Origin: Methylococcaceae bacterium
GTDB lineage: Bacteria; Pseudomonadota; Gammaproteobacteria; Methylococcales; Methylomonadaceae
Direction of reading: 5' to 3'
DNA: 37,386 nt
Assembly: GCA_005772825.1 (NCBI GenBank)
Contig: SXIP01000216.1
Coordinates: 1 to 37,386, forward strand
Below, one piece after another: positions 1 to 9,957 of this stretch. How positions within the stretch are numbered: the first letter of the stretch is position 1; each line of letters starts with the position of its first letter. A program made the translations under genes and the position numbers. The notes under the pieces are model-generated. The model was not told the origin of the DNA. It made no database searches and saw only the letters and a program-made list of their open reading frames with translations.

Positions 1-1
1 C

Positions 2-148
2 GGCTGGTTTGATACCGGTAGCGTAGTTCGCCCCGGCGATGAAATCCTGGTATTGCCCAAAGTCGACCAGAAATACCGCCAACTCTTCAAAGAAGTCTCC
101 ATGATGATTTATCAAATGGCTTTGGGCGCAAGGGTTATTCTGAAGTAA
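2..148 (+). CDS. C-terminus of a polysaccharide export protein (SLBB/KpsD-Wza type), partial
   Basis: An open frame enters from the left edge and stops at TAA 146-148, giving 48 residues that begin GWFDTGSVVRPGDEI and end in ALGARVILK. The pattern 'V-R-P-G-D-E-I-x-V-L-P-K-V-D', followed by a short helix and a hydrophobic end, resembles the last SLBB-type segment and tail of outer-membrane capsule export proteins of the KpsD/Wza/RkpU kind. Such proteins form the periplasmic and outer-membrane channel for capsule polysaccharide. The placement directly before an rkp-type cluster fits that role. Only the tail is visible, so the family call rests on a short motif and on context; another SLBB-containing exporter is possible. 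Confidence 0.55.
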   Translation, partial: GWFDTGSVVRPGDEILVLPKVDQKYRQLFKEVSMMIYQMALGARVILK

Positions 149-599
149 GAACCTAAGAGATCCGGAATGTAGGTAGCTGGCTATATATCGAAATGTAAGC
201 GGCTACCACTATCGGACAAATATAAAATACAATACAAAAAAACAGCCCATACGCCATATTGGCGCAAAAATTACGTTTCATCATTAATGAAACAGGGCGG
301 CTCTTTTCCACCTGATATAGTTGGCGTTTGATTGCCCAAACTAAGCGGGTAGTTATACTGTTTGAAACCCGGGCATTACCTATTTTCTTCTCATAACAAC
401 TATCTCCAGGGAAAATAGGGTACTTACCCGACCTTAAAATTGGCGCCCGATCCGGTAAGAATAATATGACCACACCAAAATTTTCGTCGCCACCGAAGTT
501 CATGATTCACCGTGTATAAATAACCGGATTGGTTTTTTAAACTTCAGATCTAGGTTATAATGTCGAATTAATTTTTAGTGAAAGGACAGATTCCTGAGG
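149..599. other. Intergenic gap before rkpA-like gene; no convincing gene
   Basis: This 451-bp AT-rich stretch separates the export gene from the synthase gene. A minus-strand frame at 153-503 could encode 116 residues with one hydrophobic segment near its C-terminus. I see no family motif in it, and an ordinary intergenic origin is as likely. The right end carries the probable promoter of the rkp-like operon. Confidence 0.4.
530..561 (+). promoter_or_regulatory. Putative sigma-70 promoter of the rkpA-like operon
   Basis: A perfect -10 box TATAAT lies at 556-561, 38 bases before the ATG at 600. The -35 side is T-rich and weak (best candidate TTGGTT around 529-534, with too long a spacer), so an activator may be needed. 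A purine-rich AAAGGA at 581-586 is the only Shine-Dalgarno candidate at a workable distance. The -10 is clear; the rest is inference. Confidence 0.35.
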
Positions 600-3500
600 A
601 TGCATAGACGCGTTGCAATCATAGCTTATTCAGTCCGTTTTCCAGGCACTGATACTCAAAACTTCTGGAACGATCTTCTGGCACAAAAAGACCTAGTTAC
701 GGAAGTTGATCCGGCACGCTGGTCTAAGCAAAGCCTCCTTCACCCGGATAAGCGTCATCCCGGCAGCAGTTATACCTTTGCAGCCGGCAGTCTTGGTGAC
801 ATATCTGCCTTCGATGCGGCTTTTTTTGGTATTTCTCCGCGCGAAGCCGCTCTTATGGATCCCCAGCAAAGACTGCTGCTTGAGCTTTCCTGGGAAACAT
901 TTGAAAACGCCGGCATTGTGCCGTCATCGTTACGTGGCAGCGACTGTGGTGTTTATATCGGTATCTCCAGCGTCGATTATGCCTATCGTCTGGCCGATGA
1001 TCTAGCTGCAATCGACTCTTCTGCGGCAACGGGTACTATCTCGAGTATTGCCGCAAACAGAATTTCCTATATATTTGACCTGCATGGCCCGAGTATTGCC
1101 ATGGACACGGCTTGCTCATCATCGCTGGTAGCTTTTCATCAGGCCTGTCAAGCCATCAGAACCGGTGAAATTTCCCAAGCTCTGGCAGGCGGCATAAACC
1201 TTCACCTGCATCCGTTCGGCTTTATTTCTTTTTCAAAAGCCACCATGTTGTCTAAAACCGGCCGCTGCCATGTATTTGATGAAGCAGGCGATGGTTATGT
1301 ACGGTCCGAGGGTGGCGGGTTATTCCTGCTCAAAGACTACAACCAAGCCGTGACGGACGGTGACCAGATTCTTGCCGTCGTTGCAGGTAGCGGAGTTAAT
1401 ACGGATGGTCATAAATCCGGCCTGACCATTCCCAACCCGTTGGCGCAAGCGTCGTTAATGTCGCGTGTTTATGAGCAGGCGGGTATTGATCCCGAAGCTA
1501 TAGACTATTTTGAAGCGCACGGCACCGGCACTGCGGTCGGTGATCCGATTGAAGCGCACGCTATCGGCATGGCGCTGGGACAAAAAAGAAAAAAACCGCT
1601 GTTAATCGGCTCTATTAAAAGTAATCTGGGCCATCTCGAATCTGCATCGGGTGTAGCCGGTCTTGCCAAGGTTCTAAGCTGTATTCAGCATCGCGCCGTA
1701 CCGGCAACAATCGGAATAAAAAACCCAAATCCGAACATCAAGTTCGACGACTGGAATATTGAAGTTGTAACCGAGGCAGTGGACCTGAAATCCGAGGGTA
1801 AACTGATTGTGGGTATCAATTCCTTTGGTTTTGGCGGCGCCAATGCCCATGTTATTCTTGAAAGCCACACTAAAACTCTGAAAAAGAGGGCCAAACAGAA
1901 AAAAAACCAGCTATTGCCACTGATTTTGTCATCAAAAGATATTCCAGGGCTGAGTCTGGCCGCTCAGGAACTTGCGAATTTTCTTGAAAGCGCTAACGAT
2001 GACGCGTTCTATGATATTGCCCATACCGCATTATTTCGTCGCGAGCAGCATCAACAATGCGCTGTTGTTTTTAGCCAAAATGCCAAAGACGCCGCGGATC
2101 AGCTGAAACGCTTTTCAGCCCAGGAGACGGTACAGGATAGCTCCGTCCACACAGGCATCCACCTAGACAATACCAATGGCCCCGCTTTTGTTTATTCCGG
2201 CAACGGCTGCCAATGGCAGGAAATGGGTAAACAGCTATTGGTAGAGTCGGCTATTTTTCGTCGCACCATTATCGAAATTGATGGACTATTCAGTCAATAT
2301 GCCGATTTCTCCTTACTGGATGAATTAAGCGGCCTTAACGGCAGCGGACGTTATCAATATACAGAAATCGCACAACCGGCATTATTCGCAGTCCAGGTAG
2401 GCATTAGCGAAATACTTCGGGAAAATGGCATTCGGCCAATCGCGGTAACCGGTCATAGCGTGGGCGAAGTCGCAGCGGCTTGGGCTTGCGGTGCGTTGTC
2501 CTTAGCGGAGGCGGTTAAAGTCATTTATTATCGCAGTCATTATCAGGGAAAAACCAAAGGTCAGGGACAAATGACCGCTATTGGCTTAAGCGAGCAGGAA
2601 ATTACGCCGCTTTTAAATGACCCTCGATTCAGTGACCTGCATCTGGCCGGTATAAACAGTAATCGTGGTGTTACCATTGCCGGCTCAGCGGAGCAATTAT
2701 CTTTGCTTGAAACCGAAATTGAAGCGCGCAATATTTTTTTCAAGCGTCTGGATCTTGATTATGCTTTTCATAGTCCGGCAATGGATGCCATCGAATCGGG
2801 TGTACGACTTGATCTTGCACAACTCGACGTTAAACAGCCGTCGATAGCCTTTTTTTCAACGGTCACCGGCGCCATTTTTCCTGATTCGGCAGTAGGACAA
2901 GGCCAATTGCTGGATGCCGAATACTGGTGGCATAATATCCGTCACCCCGTACTATTCCAGCAAGCATCGGCCGCCATGCTGAATACCGGGATTAGCACCT
3001 TTATTGAAATCGGCGGTCATCCGGTACTCCAGTCTTATCTTAAAGATTGCCTGAAAGCAGCGGATACCAAGGGTATCGTCATTCCCACCCTGATAAGAGG
3101 GAAAGACTCGGCAAATCAAGTCATGAGCAGCGTTGCGCAGGCGATTATGTCCGGCGCCGCTTTTGATCAAAAGCACTGGTTTCCGGTCCCCGGGCGCTTT
3201 GTCGAGCTGCCCAATTACGCTTGGCAACGAGAAAAACTCTGGCATACGGTAACTTCGGAATCGCACGGCTTGCTCACGCGGGAAAAAATTCATCCGCTGC
3301 TGGGTTACAAATTAAAGCAGCACGATAACCGCTGGGAAAACCAGTTGGATATTCAATTGTTGCCTTATTTGGCTGATCACAATGTGGGAGGCGCTGTCGT
3401 GTTCCCCGGCGCTGGTTTTGCCGAGATCGCGCTTGCTGCGGCTTTTTATAGCCATGCTGCCGACACTGTCGAGATTGAAGAGCTTGAAATACGCTCACCG

Positions 3501-6500
3501 CTGTTGCTCAGTAGCGAGCATAGCAAAGTTGTGCGATTTTCCCATGATGTTGCGGATGGACGCTTTATGCTGCGCAGCAGGGAATTTGCCGTCTCGTCGG
3601 AATGGTCGCCTCATATAGTTGGCCGGTTCATCGCCGAAGCCACAGGGCGCAAACTTGAAATCACCGCGCCAAATATTCCGGATCGCAGCCCGGATTTTGA
3701 TATAAACAGCCATGCTCAACTCACCGAGTATGCCGGCCTTCAATATGGCGATGCCTTCAAGGCAATCAGCCACGGCTGGACTGACCATAACAGTGCAGTG
3801 GCCGTTTTCAAGATTCCTGAATCGATTAGCGCGGAACTGGATCATTATTTCCTTCACCCTGCACTATTGGATTGTACTTTTCAACTGATCTTTCAGGTAC
3901 TTAAAGACGAAATTCATAAGCACGAAGGCATGGCCTTTGTTCCCACCAAGTTGGGCCGCATAAACTTGCGCACCAACAAGGCCGTCCCTCATAGCGCCAC
4001 AGCAACACTGTTGCATCGCTCACCCCACTCGCTCAATGCAGAATTTGCACTGTACGATAGCGACGGCAATACCATTGCCGTGCTCAACAATGTTCGCTTC
4101 CGCGCAGTCAGGCTGCACCGGCAACATGCACAACACTTGCATTACCTGGATTATCACCTGACAGCAGCCCCATTGGGTCAACAGCTTACGCCTGACAGAC
4201 ACCGGCTTCATAGCGCGTTGAGCAATGCCATCCAACAAACACACCAAGAAAGCGCCGGGCTTCGTTACAGCGAAGAAGTTGAACCCTTACTGGACAGTCT
4301 CTGCGCGCAGTTTGTCGTGGAAGCACTCAGAGATTTGAGTGATGGCGCCGGCTTCCTAGCGGAATCTTTTGTTAACACGCTTTATCAGACCAATCCCAAG
4401 TCAGCCGCATTGTTACGCTCCGCCATCTCCGTTGCCATCGAAAACCAGGCATTGAGTGTTGTAGATGGCGAGGGATGGCGGATCAATCAGGAGGCTTTAG
4501 CGCAAGACATCAGCGCCACTGAGATCTGGAATACCCTGGTTCAGGAATATCCTGATTATTTTTACCTGATAAATCTTACCGGTCGCATAGGGATATACCT
4601 GACCAATCTGATAAACGGCGACATCCAGGCCTCAGACTTGAGCCTGACACCTGCGCTCTACGCCCACATCAGCAGCCACATACTCGAACAGACCGGCAAA
4701 AAAACGCTGACTGACGTACTGATTAACGAGTGTACTCGAATCATACAAACACTACCTGCGGGTGAGCGGCTCAGTATCCTGGAAATCAGCTCGTACAAAC
4801 CCGAGTTTGCCGCCCTGCTTTGTTCGCAACTTGATTTCAACCAAAGTGATTACCGATTCGCCAGCCTTTGTGACAACGCAATAAACGCTGCCGAATCGTT
4901 ACATGAACGCTTTCCTTTGCTGCAAAGCACACGTATTCCGCCGGTTGACGCCAATAACCCCGAATCAACGTCGAATTTGCAGACAAGTCCGGCAAATTTT
5001 GCCATTGTTAACCTATCAACAATAAATCCTCAGGAAATCCATCATTTGCTCGCTCAGCTACCGACCATGCTGATTCCGGGCAGTCCGGTGATTTTTATCG
5101 GACAGCAACCCGCGCGCTGGATCGATATTGTATTGGGCGGTTCGGAGGGCTGGTGGATAGCACAAGATAGCGGCGAATTACTGTCGCCTCAATTATCGGC
5201 AAACCAGGTGGCAGAGCAACTGCAGGCACTTAATTTCCATGACACACAAACACTTGAGTTGATACCGGGCAGTTATTCGGGCACTTATCTCATTACAACC
5301 GGCATCGAGGATAAAACTGTCGAGTGTTCAGGTGACGGCAAAAACTGGCTCATACTCACCGGTCAATATGAACCCGAGAATAGCCTGGCGCAACGCATCG
5401 CAGGCCAACTCAAAGACAACGGCAATACGGTAGTATTGCAAAAATTGCAGGATAAGGGCTCAACGTTGCAAGAGCAGTTGATTAATGCAAAAGCGCAAGG
5501 CAAGCACTATGACCATATCATCCATCTGGCCGGATTCGGCCAGCATGACGCCTTCGTGCAAACAGAGCGCTGCTGGTTGGCGACCCAGGTTACCCAAGCT
5601 CTGGAAGCCACATCAATCCATGCAACATTATGGCTGTTGACCCATAACGTCGGCTCACTATTCCCCTGCGATCAGAGCAACACCGATTTAGCAGCCGACA
5701 GCATGCCTAATGATGCAGCGCTATGGGGATTTGGGCGCTCATTAATGAACGAAGCCTCAAACTATAGCATTAAATTATTGGACATCAGCGGCGCCAACTC
5801 CAGCGATTCCCTGCTTAAGGCGCTGATAACGGAACTGACACACGAAAATAGCGAGCAGGAAATTGTTTTCAACTCGGACGGCAAGCGCTTTGTCCCAAGA
5901 CTTCGCAATCAGGAAGTCCCCCGGATTCAACAACCACCGGCAGAGCAACAAACCTTGCGCTTGGGTTTCAAACTGCCCGGGCAGCTGCGCAATTTGCATT
6001 GGGAGAGTACGCCTGACCGATCCCCGGCTGACAATGAGATTGAAGTCGAAGTCAAGGCGACCGGATTGAATTTCCGTGACGTCATGTACACACTGGGTTT
6101 ATTGTCTGATGAAGCGGTCGAAAACGGTTTTGTCGGCCCGACGCTGGGCCTGGAGTTTGCCGGTATCGTCACACGCACCGGCAAGGACGTCAGCGCTTTT
6201 CAACCCGGCGACCATGTTGTAGGGCTAGGCCCTGCCAGTTTCAGCAACCGTGTTATCACACAAGCCAACGCTATTGCACTTATTCCCGATAAAATTGCAT
6301 TCGCGGCCGCCGCCACCATTCCAAGTACGTTTTTCACCGTCTATTATGCGCTGCACTATCAGGCACGATTACAAGCCGGCGAAAAAATCCTTATCCACGG
6401 TGCAGCGGGCGGCGTCGGCATAGCCGCAATCCAGATAGCGCAATGGTTGGGCGCGGAAATATACGCCACGGTCGGCTCCGAGGAAAAACGCGATTTTCTT

Positions 6501-8249
6501 CGCCTGATGGGCATCGAGCACATTCACGATTCCAGGTCGCTAAGTTTTGCCGAAGAAATCCTGGCGAAAACCAACAATAAAGGCGTCGATGTCGTTTTAA
6601 ATTCATTGGCCGGCGAAGCAATCAACCGAAATTTCCAGGTGTTGAAACCCTTTGGGCGCTTTCTTGAGCTGGGCAAACGCGATTTTTACGAAAACACACG
6701 CATTGGACTGCGCCCGTTTCGTAACAATATCAGTTACTTCGGCATTGACGCCGACCAGTTGATGCAAGAACGCCCGGCACTCACCCGTGAATTGTTCACC
6801 GACATGATGCAACTGTTCCATCAAGGCATACTGCATCCATTGCCTTACACCACCTTTGACGCCAATCAGGTTATCGATGCTTTCCGCTATATGCAGCAGT
6901 CCAGGCAAATCGGTAAAATTGTCGTCACTTATGATAACGGCATTCACGCAAAACCCGCCCCAAGTGAAAGCCCCAAGCAATACTTGACATTATCTCCCGA
7001 TGCCAGCTATCTGGTTACCGGCGGATTAGGCGGCTTTGGCTTAAGAACCGCTCAGTGGCTGGTCGAAAAGGGCGCCAGGCATCTCATTCTGATCAGCAGA
7101 ACCGGCCCTGCTACCGATGAAGCAAAAACAGCACTGGCAGCTTTTGCCGAACAGGGCGTCGCCGTGCATGCCGCCGCTTGCGATGTCACCGACAAAGCAA
7201 CGCTTAGCGCCCTGCTCGATCATTGTGACGCCGCAATGCCGCCGTTGAAAGGCATTATTCATTCAGCCACGGTCATTGATGACAGTCTGGTGCGGAACAT
7301 GGATCGGGACCAAATAAGCCGGGTTTTTGATCCTAAAATACAAGGCGCCTTGTATTTACATGAACTGACCCTGGACAAGTCACTCGATCTTTTTGTGATG
7401 TATTCTTCGGCCACAACGTTGTTCGGCAATCCCGGGCAGGCCAATTATGTCGCCGCCAACTTCTGGCTGGAAGGCCTGGCGTCAGCCAGACGGCAACAAG
7501 GCTTGCCGGCGACTTGCGTATGCTGGGGTGCGATTGATGATGTCGGTTTCCTGGCGCGCAATGAGAAACAAAAAGCGCTCCTGCAAAATCGGATGGGCGG
7601 TTCGGCGCTTGCTTCGGCAGCCGCATTAAATGCGCTTGAGCTTATCATGACCTCAGACAGCCGCACGTTAGGAGTCATGGAGTTTGACTGGCGCGCCTTA
7701 AGCAGCTTCCTGCCGACAGCCCGGTCACCGAAATTCCGTGAACTGGCCGTTCACACAAGCGATTCCGATAACAGCGATGACAATCGCGCCGATATGAAAC
7801 GCCTGCTTGACGAGCTCTCCGATGAGGCCTTGCAAAGCACTTTTATCGACATATTAAAAGAGGAATTGAGCCAGATACTGCTGGTTTCCAAAGAGAAAAT
7901 TGATCCTAACCATTCCATGTACGATATGGGCCTGGACTCACTGATGGGTGTGGAGTTGATGATCGCAATCGAATCACGCTTTGACGTCCAGATTCCCGTG
8001 ATGGCTTTAAGTGAAGCGCCTACGCTGAGCAAACTGGCGGAGCGATTGATTGCTCAACTGCGCGGTGAAAAAACCGCACCTGATGACAAGTCGGCAAATA
8101 CCCAGGCTCAAAACAACAAAGACAGCGCCGATATACTGGCGAGCATCAATGATCTGGCCAAGCGTCATGGCTCCGATGTTACACAAACCCAAATTGATGC
8201 GTTGACTGAGGATCTAAAATCCGGCGCCAGCGTCAGGATGATCAGCTGA
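600..8249 (+). CDS. rkpA: RkpA-like type I polyketide/fatty-acid synthase (KS-AT-DH-[inert MT/psi-KR]-ER-KR-ACP)
   Basis: This 2549-residue iterative synthase should build a fully reduced acyl chain on its own ACP. Visible domains in order: ketosynthase ~1-425 with Cys172 (DTACSSSL), His307 (EAHGTGT) and His345 (KSNLGHLE); acyltransferase ~525-840 with Ser620 in GHSVGE and His724 in YAFH, suggesting malonyl use; dehydratase ~890-1180 with His927 and Asp1091; a long stretch ~1240-1770 containing what look like an inactive methyltransferase and a structural KR half; enoylreductase ~1790-2108 with HGAAGGVG near 1934; ketoreductase ~2135-2315 with GGLGGFG at 2141 and Tyr2283; ACP ~2414-2485 with Ser2447 in GLDSLM. 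There is no thioesterase: the protein ends in a ~60-residue polar tail, so the chain must be released by another enzyme, most simply the next gene product one base downstream. Size, domain order and neighbours match RkpA of Sinorhizobium meliloti, needed for K-antigen capsule. A heterocyst-glycolipid or PUFA-like synthase is less likely because of the kpsS-like neighbour. Confidence 0.85.
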   Translation: MHRRVAIIAYSVRFPGTDTQNFWNDLLAQKDLVTEVDPARWSKQSLLHPDKRHPGSSYTFAAGSLGDISAFDAAFFGISPREAALMDPQQRLLLELSWETFENAGIVPSSLRGSDCGVYIGISSVDYAYRLADDLAAIDSSAATGTISSIAANRISYIFDLHGPSIAMDTACSSSLVAFHQACQAIRTGEISQALAGGINLHLHPFGFISFSKATMLSKTGRCHVFDEAGDGYVRSEGGGLFLLKDYNQAVTDGDQILAVVAGSGVNTDGHKSGLTIPNPLAQASLMSRVYEQAGIDPEAIDYFEAHGTGTAVGDPIEAHAIGMALGQKRKKPLLIGSIKSNLGHLESASGVAGLAKVLSCIQHRAVPATIGIKNPNPNIKFDDWNIEVVTEAVDLKSEGKLIVGINSFGFGGANAHVILESHTKTLKKRAKQKKNQLLPLILSSKDIPGLSLAAQELANFLESANDDAFYDIAHTALFRREQHQQCAVVFSQNAKDAADQLKRFSAQETVQDSSVHTGIHLDNTNGPAFVYSGNGCQWQEMGKQLLVESAIFRRTIIEIDGLFSQYADFSLLDELSGLNGSGRYQYTEIAQPALFAVQVGISEILRENGIRPIAVTGHSVGEVAAAWACGALSLAEAVKVIYYRSHYQGKTKGQGQMTAIGLSEQEITPLLNDPRFSDLHLAGINSNRGVTIAGSAEQLSLLETEIEARNIFFKRLDLDYAFHSPAMDAIESGVRLDLAQLDVKQPSIAFFSTVTGAIFPDSAVGQGQLLDAEYWWHNIRHPVLFQQASAAMLNTGISTFIEIGGHPVLQSYLKDCLKAADTKGIVIPTLIRGKDSANQVMSSVAQAIMSGAAFDQKHWFPVPGRFVELPNYAWQREKLWHTVTSESHGLLTREKIHPLLGYKLKQHDNRWENQLDIQLLPYLADHNVGGAVVFPGAGFAEIALAAAFYSHAADTVEIEELEIRSPLLLSSEHSKVVRFSHDVADGRFMLRSREFAVSSEWSPHIVGRFIAEATGRKLEITAPNIPDRSPDFDINSHAQLTEYAGLQYGDAFKAISHGWTDHNSAVAVFKIPESISAELDHYFLHPALLDCTFQLIFQVLKDEIHKHEGMAFVPTKLGRINLRTNKAVPHSATATLLHRSPHSLNAEFALYDSDGNTIAVLNNVRFRAVRLHRQHAQHLHYLDYHLTAAPLGQQLTPDRHRLHSALSNAIQQTHQESAGLRYSEEVEPLLDSLCAQFVVEALRDLSDGAGFLAESFVNTLYQTNPKSAALLRSAISVAIENQALSVVDGEGWRINQEALAQDISATEIWNTLVQEYPDYFYLINLTGRIGIYLTNLINGDIQASDLSLTPALYAHISSHILEQTGKKTLTDVLINECTRIIQTLPAGERLSILEISSYKPEFAALLCSQLDFNQSDYRFASLCDNAINAAESLHERFPLLQSTRIPPVDANNPESTSNLQTSPANFAIVNLSTINPQEIHHLLAQLPTMLIPGSPVIFIGQQPARWIDIVLGGSEGWWIAQDSGELLSPQLSANQVAEQLQALNFHDTQTLELIPGSYSGTYLITTGIEDKTVECSGDGKNWLILTGQYEPENSLAQRIAGQLKDNGNTVVLQKLQDKGSTLQEQLINAKAQGKHYDHIIHLAGFGQHDAFVQTERCWLATQVTQALEATSIHATLWLLTHNVGSLFPCDQSNTDLAADSMPNDAALWGFGRSLMNEASNYSIKLLDISGANSSDSLLKALITELTHENSEQEIVFNSDGKRFVPRLRNQEVPRIQQPPAEQQTLRLGFKLPGQLRNLHWESTPDRSPADNEIEVEVKATGLNFRDVMYTLGLLSDEAVENGFVGPTLGLEFAGIVTRTGKDVSAFQPGDHVVGLGPASFSNRVITQANAIALIPDKIAFAAAATIPSTFFTVYYALHYQARLQAGEKILIHGAAGGVGIAAIQIAQWLGAEIYATVGSEEKRDFLRLMGIEHIHDSRSLSFAEEILAKTNNKGVDVVLNSLAGEAINRNFQVLKPFGRFLELGKRDFYENTRIGLRPFRNNISYFGIDADQLMQERPALTRELFTDMMQLFHQGILHPLPYTTFDANQVIDAFRYMQQSRQIGKIVVTYDNGIHAKPAPSESPKQYLTLSPDASYLVTGGLGGFGLRTAQWLVEKGARHLILISRTGPATDEAKTALAAFAEQGVAVHAAACDVTDKATLSALLDHCDAAMPPLKGIIHSATVIDDSLVRNMDRDQISRVFDPKIQGALYLHELTLDKSLDLFVMYSSATTLFGNPGQANYVAANFWLEGLASARRQQGLPATCVCWGAIDDVGFLARNEKQKALLQNRMGGSALASAAALNALELIMTSDSRTLGVMEFDWRALSSFLPTARSPKFRELAVHTSDSDNSDDNRADMKRLLDELSDEALQSTFIDILKEELSQILLVSKEKIDPNHSMYDMGLDSLMGVELMIAIESRFDVQIPVMALSEAPTLSKLAERLIAQLRGEKTAPDDKSANTQAQNNKDSADILASINDLAKRHGSDVTQTQIDALTEDLKSGASVRMIS

Positions 8250-8250
8250 C

Positions 8251-9579
8251 ATGGCTAATAAAAGTCTTTCGGGGCAATTAAAAGACAAACTCATTCAACA
8301 GGCGCTCGAACGTAAACTGAAAAAAAACGAGCAATCCGAACTACCGGTAATCAACCCGCTGCAAACAACACGCGTTGATATTCCTGAATCGCTCTACCGT
8401 TTTGATCAGCATGCCGGCTATAAACAGATGCAGATCATGCATAAAGGCGCCACTCAATTGGGCATTCCGAGCCCTTTTTTTCGGATTCATGACGGCATAG
8501 CCGCAGCCACTACGGAAATCGGTGGTCGGCAATACATCAATTACGCCAGCTATAATTATCTCGGTTTATCGGGCGATGCCAGAGTGTCGAACGCCGCCAT
8601 AGAGGCTGTTCAGCGATACGGCACTTCGGTATCGGCTAGTCGGTTGGTTTCAGGAGAAAGGCCAATTCACAGACAGCTGGAAGCAGCCATAGCGGAAACA
8701 TACGGCGTTGACGATGCAATCGTCATGGTCAGCGGTCACGCCACCAACGTCACCACCATCGGTTACCTATTCGGCGCCCGCGACCTGATCCTGCATGATG
8801 AACTGATCCATAACAGCACGCTGATCGGTGCGCAATTATCCGGCGCCCGGCGTCTGTCTTTTCCGCATAATGATTACAACGCGCTGGACAAATTACTGTC
8901 CGAACAGCGACGTAACTATGAGCGTGTGCTGATTGTCATTGAAGGCCTTTACAGCATGGACGGCGACTTCCCGGACTTGCCCCGCTTCATTGAACTGAAG
9001 AACCGGCATCGCGCCTTTTTAATGGTCGATGAGGCCCACTCATTCGGCGTCATGGGTGAAAATGGCCTCGGGATACGCGAGCACTTCGCTATTGAAGGCA
9101 AAGCGGTTGATATATGGATGGGCACGCTCAGTAAATCATTGGCCGGCTGCGGCGGCTTTATTGCCGGCGAATCGGCACTGGTCGAACACCTGAAATTTTT
9201 GGCGCCCGGCTTTCTTTACAGCGTGGGCATGCCGCCCCAAGTCGCTGCACCCGCCCTCGCGGCGCTCAATATCATCAGAAACGAACCACAACGAGTCAAA
9301 CAGCTGCAGGCGCGCTCGCAATATTTTCTAACCAAGGCCAAAGCCGCCGGCATCGACACTGGGCACAGCCAGGGCATAGCCATTATCGCTGCGATAACAG
9401 GCAGCTCCATCAGTGCGGCCCGCCTGTCACAGGCGCTTTTTGAACGCGGCATCAACGTACAACCGATCTTGTACCCCGCCGTTCCTGAAAAAAGCGCACG
9501 CCTCAGATTTTTCATCTGCTCCGACCATACCGAAGAACAAATAGATTTTACTATTCAGGCTTATTGTCAGGAACAGTAA
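8251..9579 (+). CDS. rkpG: RkpG-like PLP-dependent alpha-oxoamine synthase
   Basis: This 442-residue fold-type I aminotransferase belongs to the alpha-oxoamine synthase family (BioF, KBL, serine palmitoyltransferase). The PLP lysine is Lys295 in GTLSKSLAGCGG, and the pyridine-binding Asp260 and His263 lie in VDEAHSFGVMG. The N-terminal ~60 residues, lysine-rich at first, extend beyond the ~385-residue BioF length and could contact the ACP of the synthase. The start codon lies one base after the synthase stop, so the two are translationally linked. The family joins an acyl thioester to an amino acid with loss of CO2; here it could off-load the ACP-bound chain as a long-chain amino-ketone. S. 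meliloti RkpG is the closest functional parallel I know. A biotin role is unlikely because no other bio gene is present. The actual amino-acid substrate cannot be read from the sequence. Confidence 0.8.
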   Translation: MANKSLSGQLKDKLIQQALERKLKKNEQSELPVINPLQTTRVDIPESLYRFDQHAGYKQMQIMHKGATQLGIPSPFFRIHDGIAAATTEIGGRQYINYASYNYLGLSGDARVSNAAIEAVQRYGTSVSASRLVSGERPIHRQLEAAIAETYGVDDAIVMVSGHATNVTTIGYLFGARDLILHDELIHNSTLIGAQLSGARRLSFPHNDYNALDKLLSEQRRNYERVLIVIEGLYSMDGDFPDLPRFIELKNRHRAFLMVDEAHSFGVMGENGLGIREHFAIEGKAVDIWMGTLSKSLAGCGGFIAGESALVEHLKFLAPGFLYSVGMPPQVAAPALAALNIIRNEPQRVKQLQARSQYFLTKAKAAGIDTGHSQGIAIIAAITGSSISAARLSQALFERGINVQPILYPAVPEKSARLRFFICSDHTEEQIDFTIQAYCQEQ

Positions 9580-9843
9580 GAAATTGCATCATATAACCTC
9601 CTTGCATTGACTACGCCTTGATAGGGGCATCGATTCGACATCATCGGCGCTCATGCAGGAGTGGTCTACTTCTGAAACAATTGAAACAACAATCCGCATA
9701 CAACAGAAATGGTTTGGAAACATTCATACCTCATACTGCCTTCCGACCCGATAACAAAGGAAAAACCAACACCATCAACCAGAGGCATCGATAAGCTCAT
9801 ACAATTCCGCAGTTGCATCGGGCTATTTCTTAACTAGGAACGT

Positions 9844-9938
9844 GCATGAAATACCTTGGAAACTTGTCCCCTCTCCCTCCGGGAGAGTGTTAGGGAGAGG
9901 GAATCAAATGATCAAGTTATTTTATGCACATTCCTTAA
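9844..9938 (+). repeat. Intergenic repeat, copy 1 (CCCTCTCCC/GGGAGAGGG palindrome)
   Basis: A ~95-bp element whose core CCCTCTCCCTCCGGGAGAG is followed by GTTAGGGAGAGGG and can fold on itself; it ends with CACATTCCTTAA. A second copy in the same orientation lies at 13535-13630. Together they bracket the rkpJ-, rkpH- and rkpI-like genes. Confidence 0.7.
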
Positions 9939-9957
9939 CGGCAGAGACCTTTTTACC

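Noticed and set aside
153-503. Hypothetical 116-residue minus-strand protein
   Set aside because: It has no recognisable domain and no convincing start signal in an AT-rich gap; noted in the gap entry only.
8251-9579. BioF (biotin synthesis) identity for the oxoamine synthase
   Set aside because: No other biotin gene is nearby, the protein has a ~60-residue extension, and it is coupled to a thioesterase-less PKS and capsule genes.
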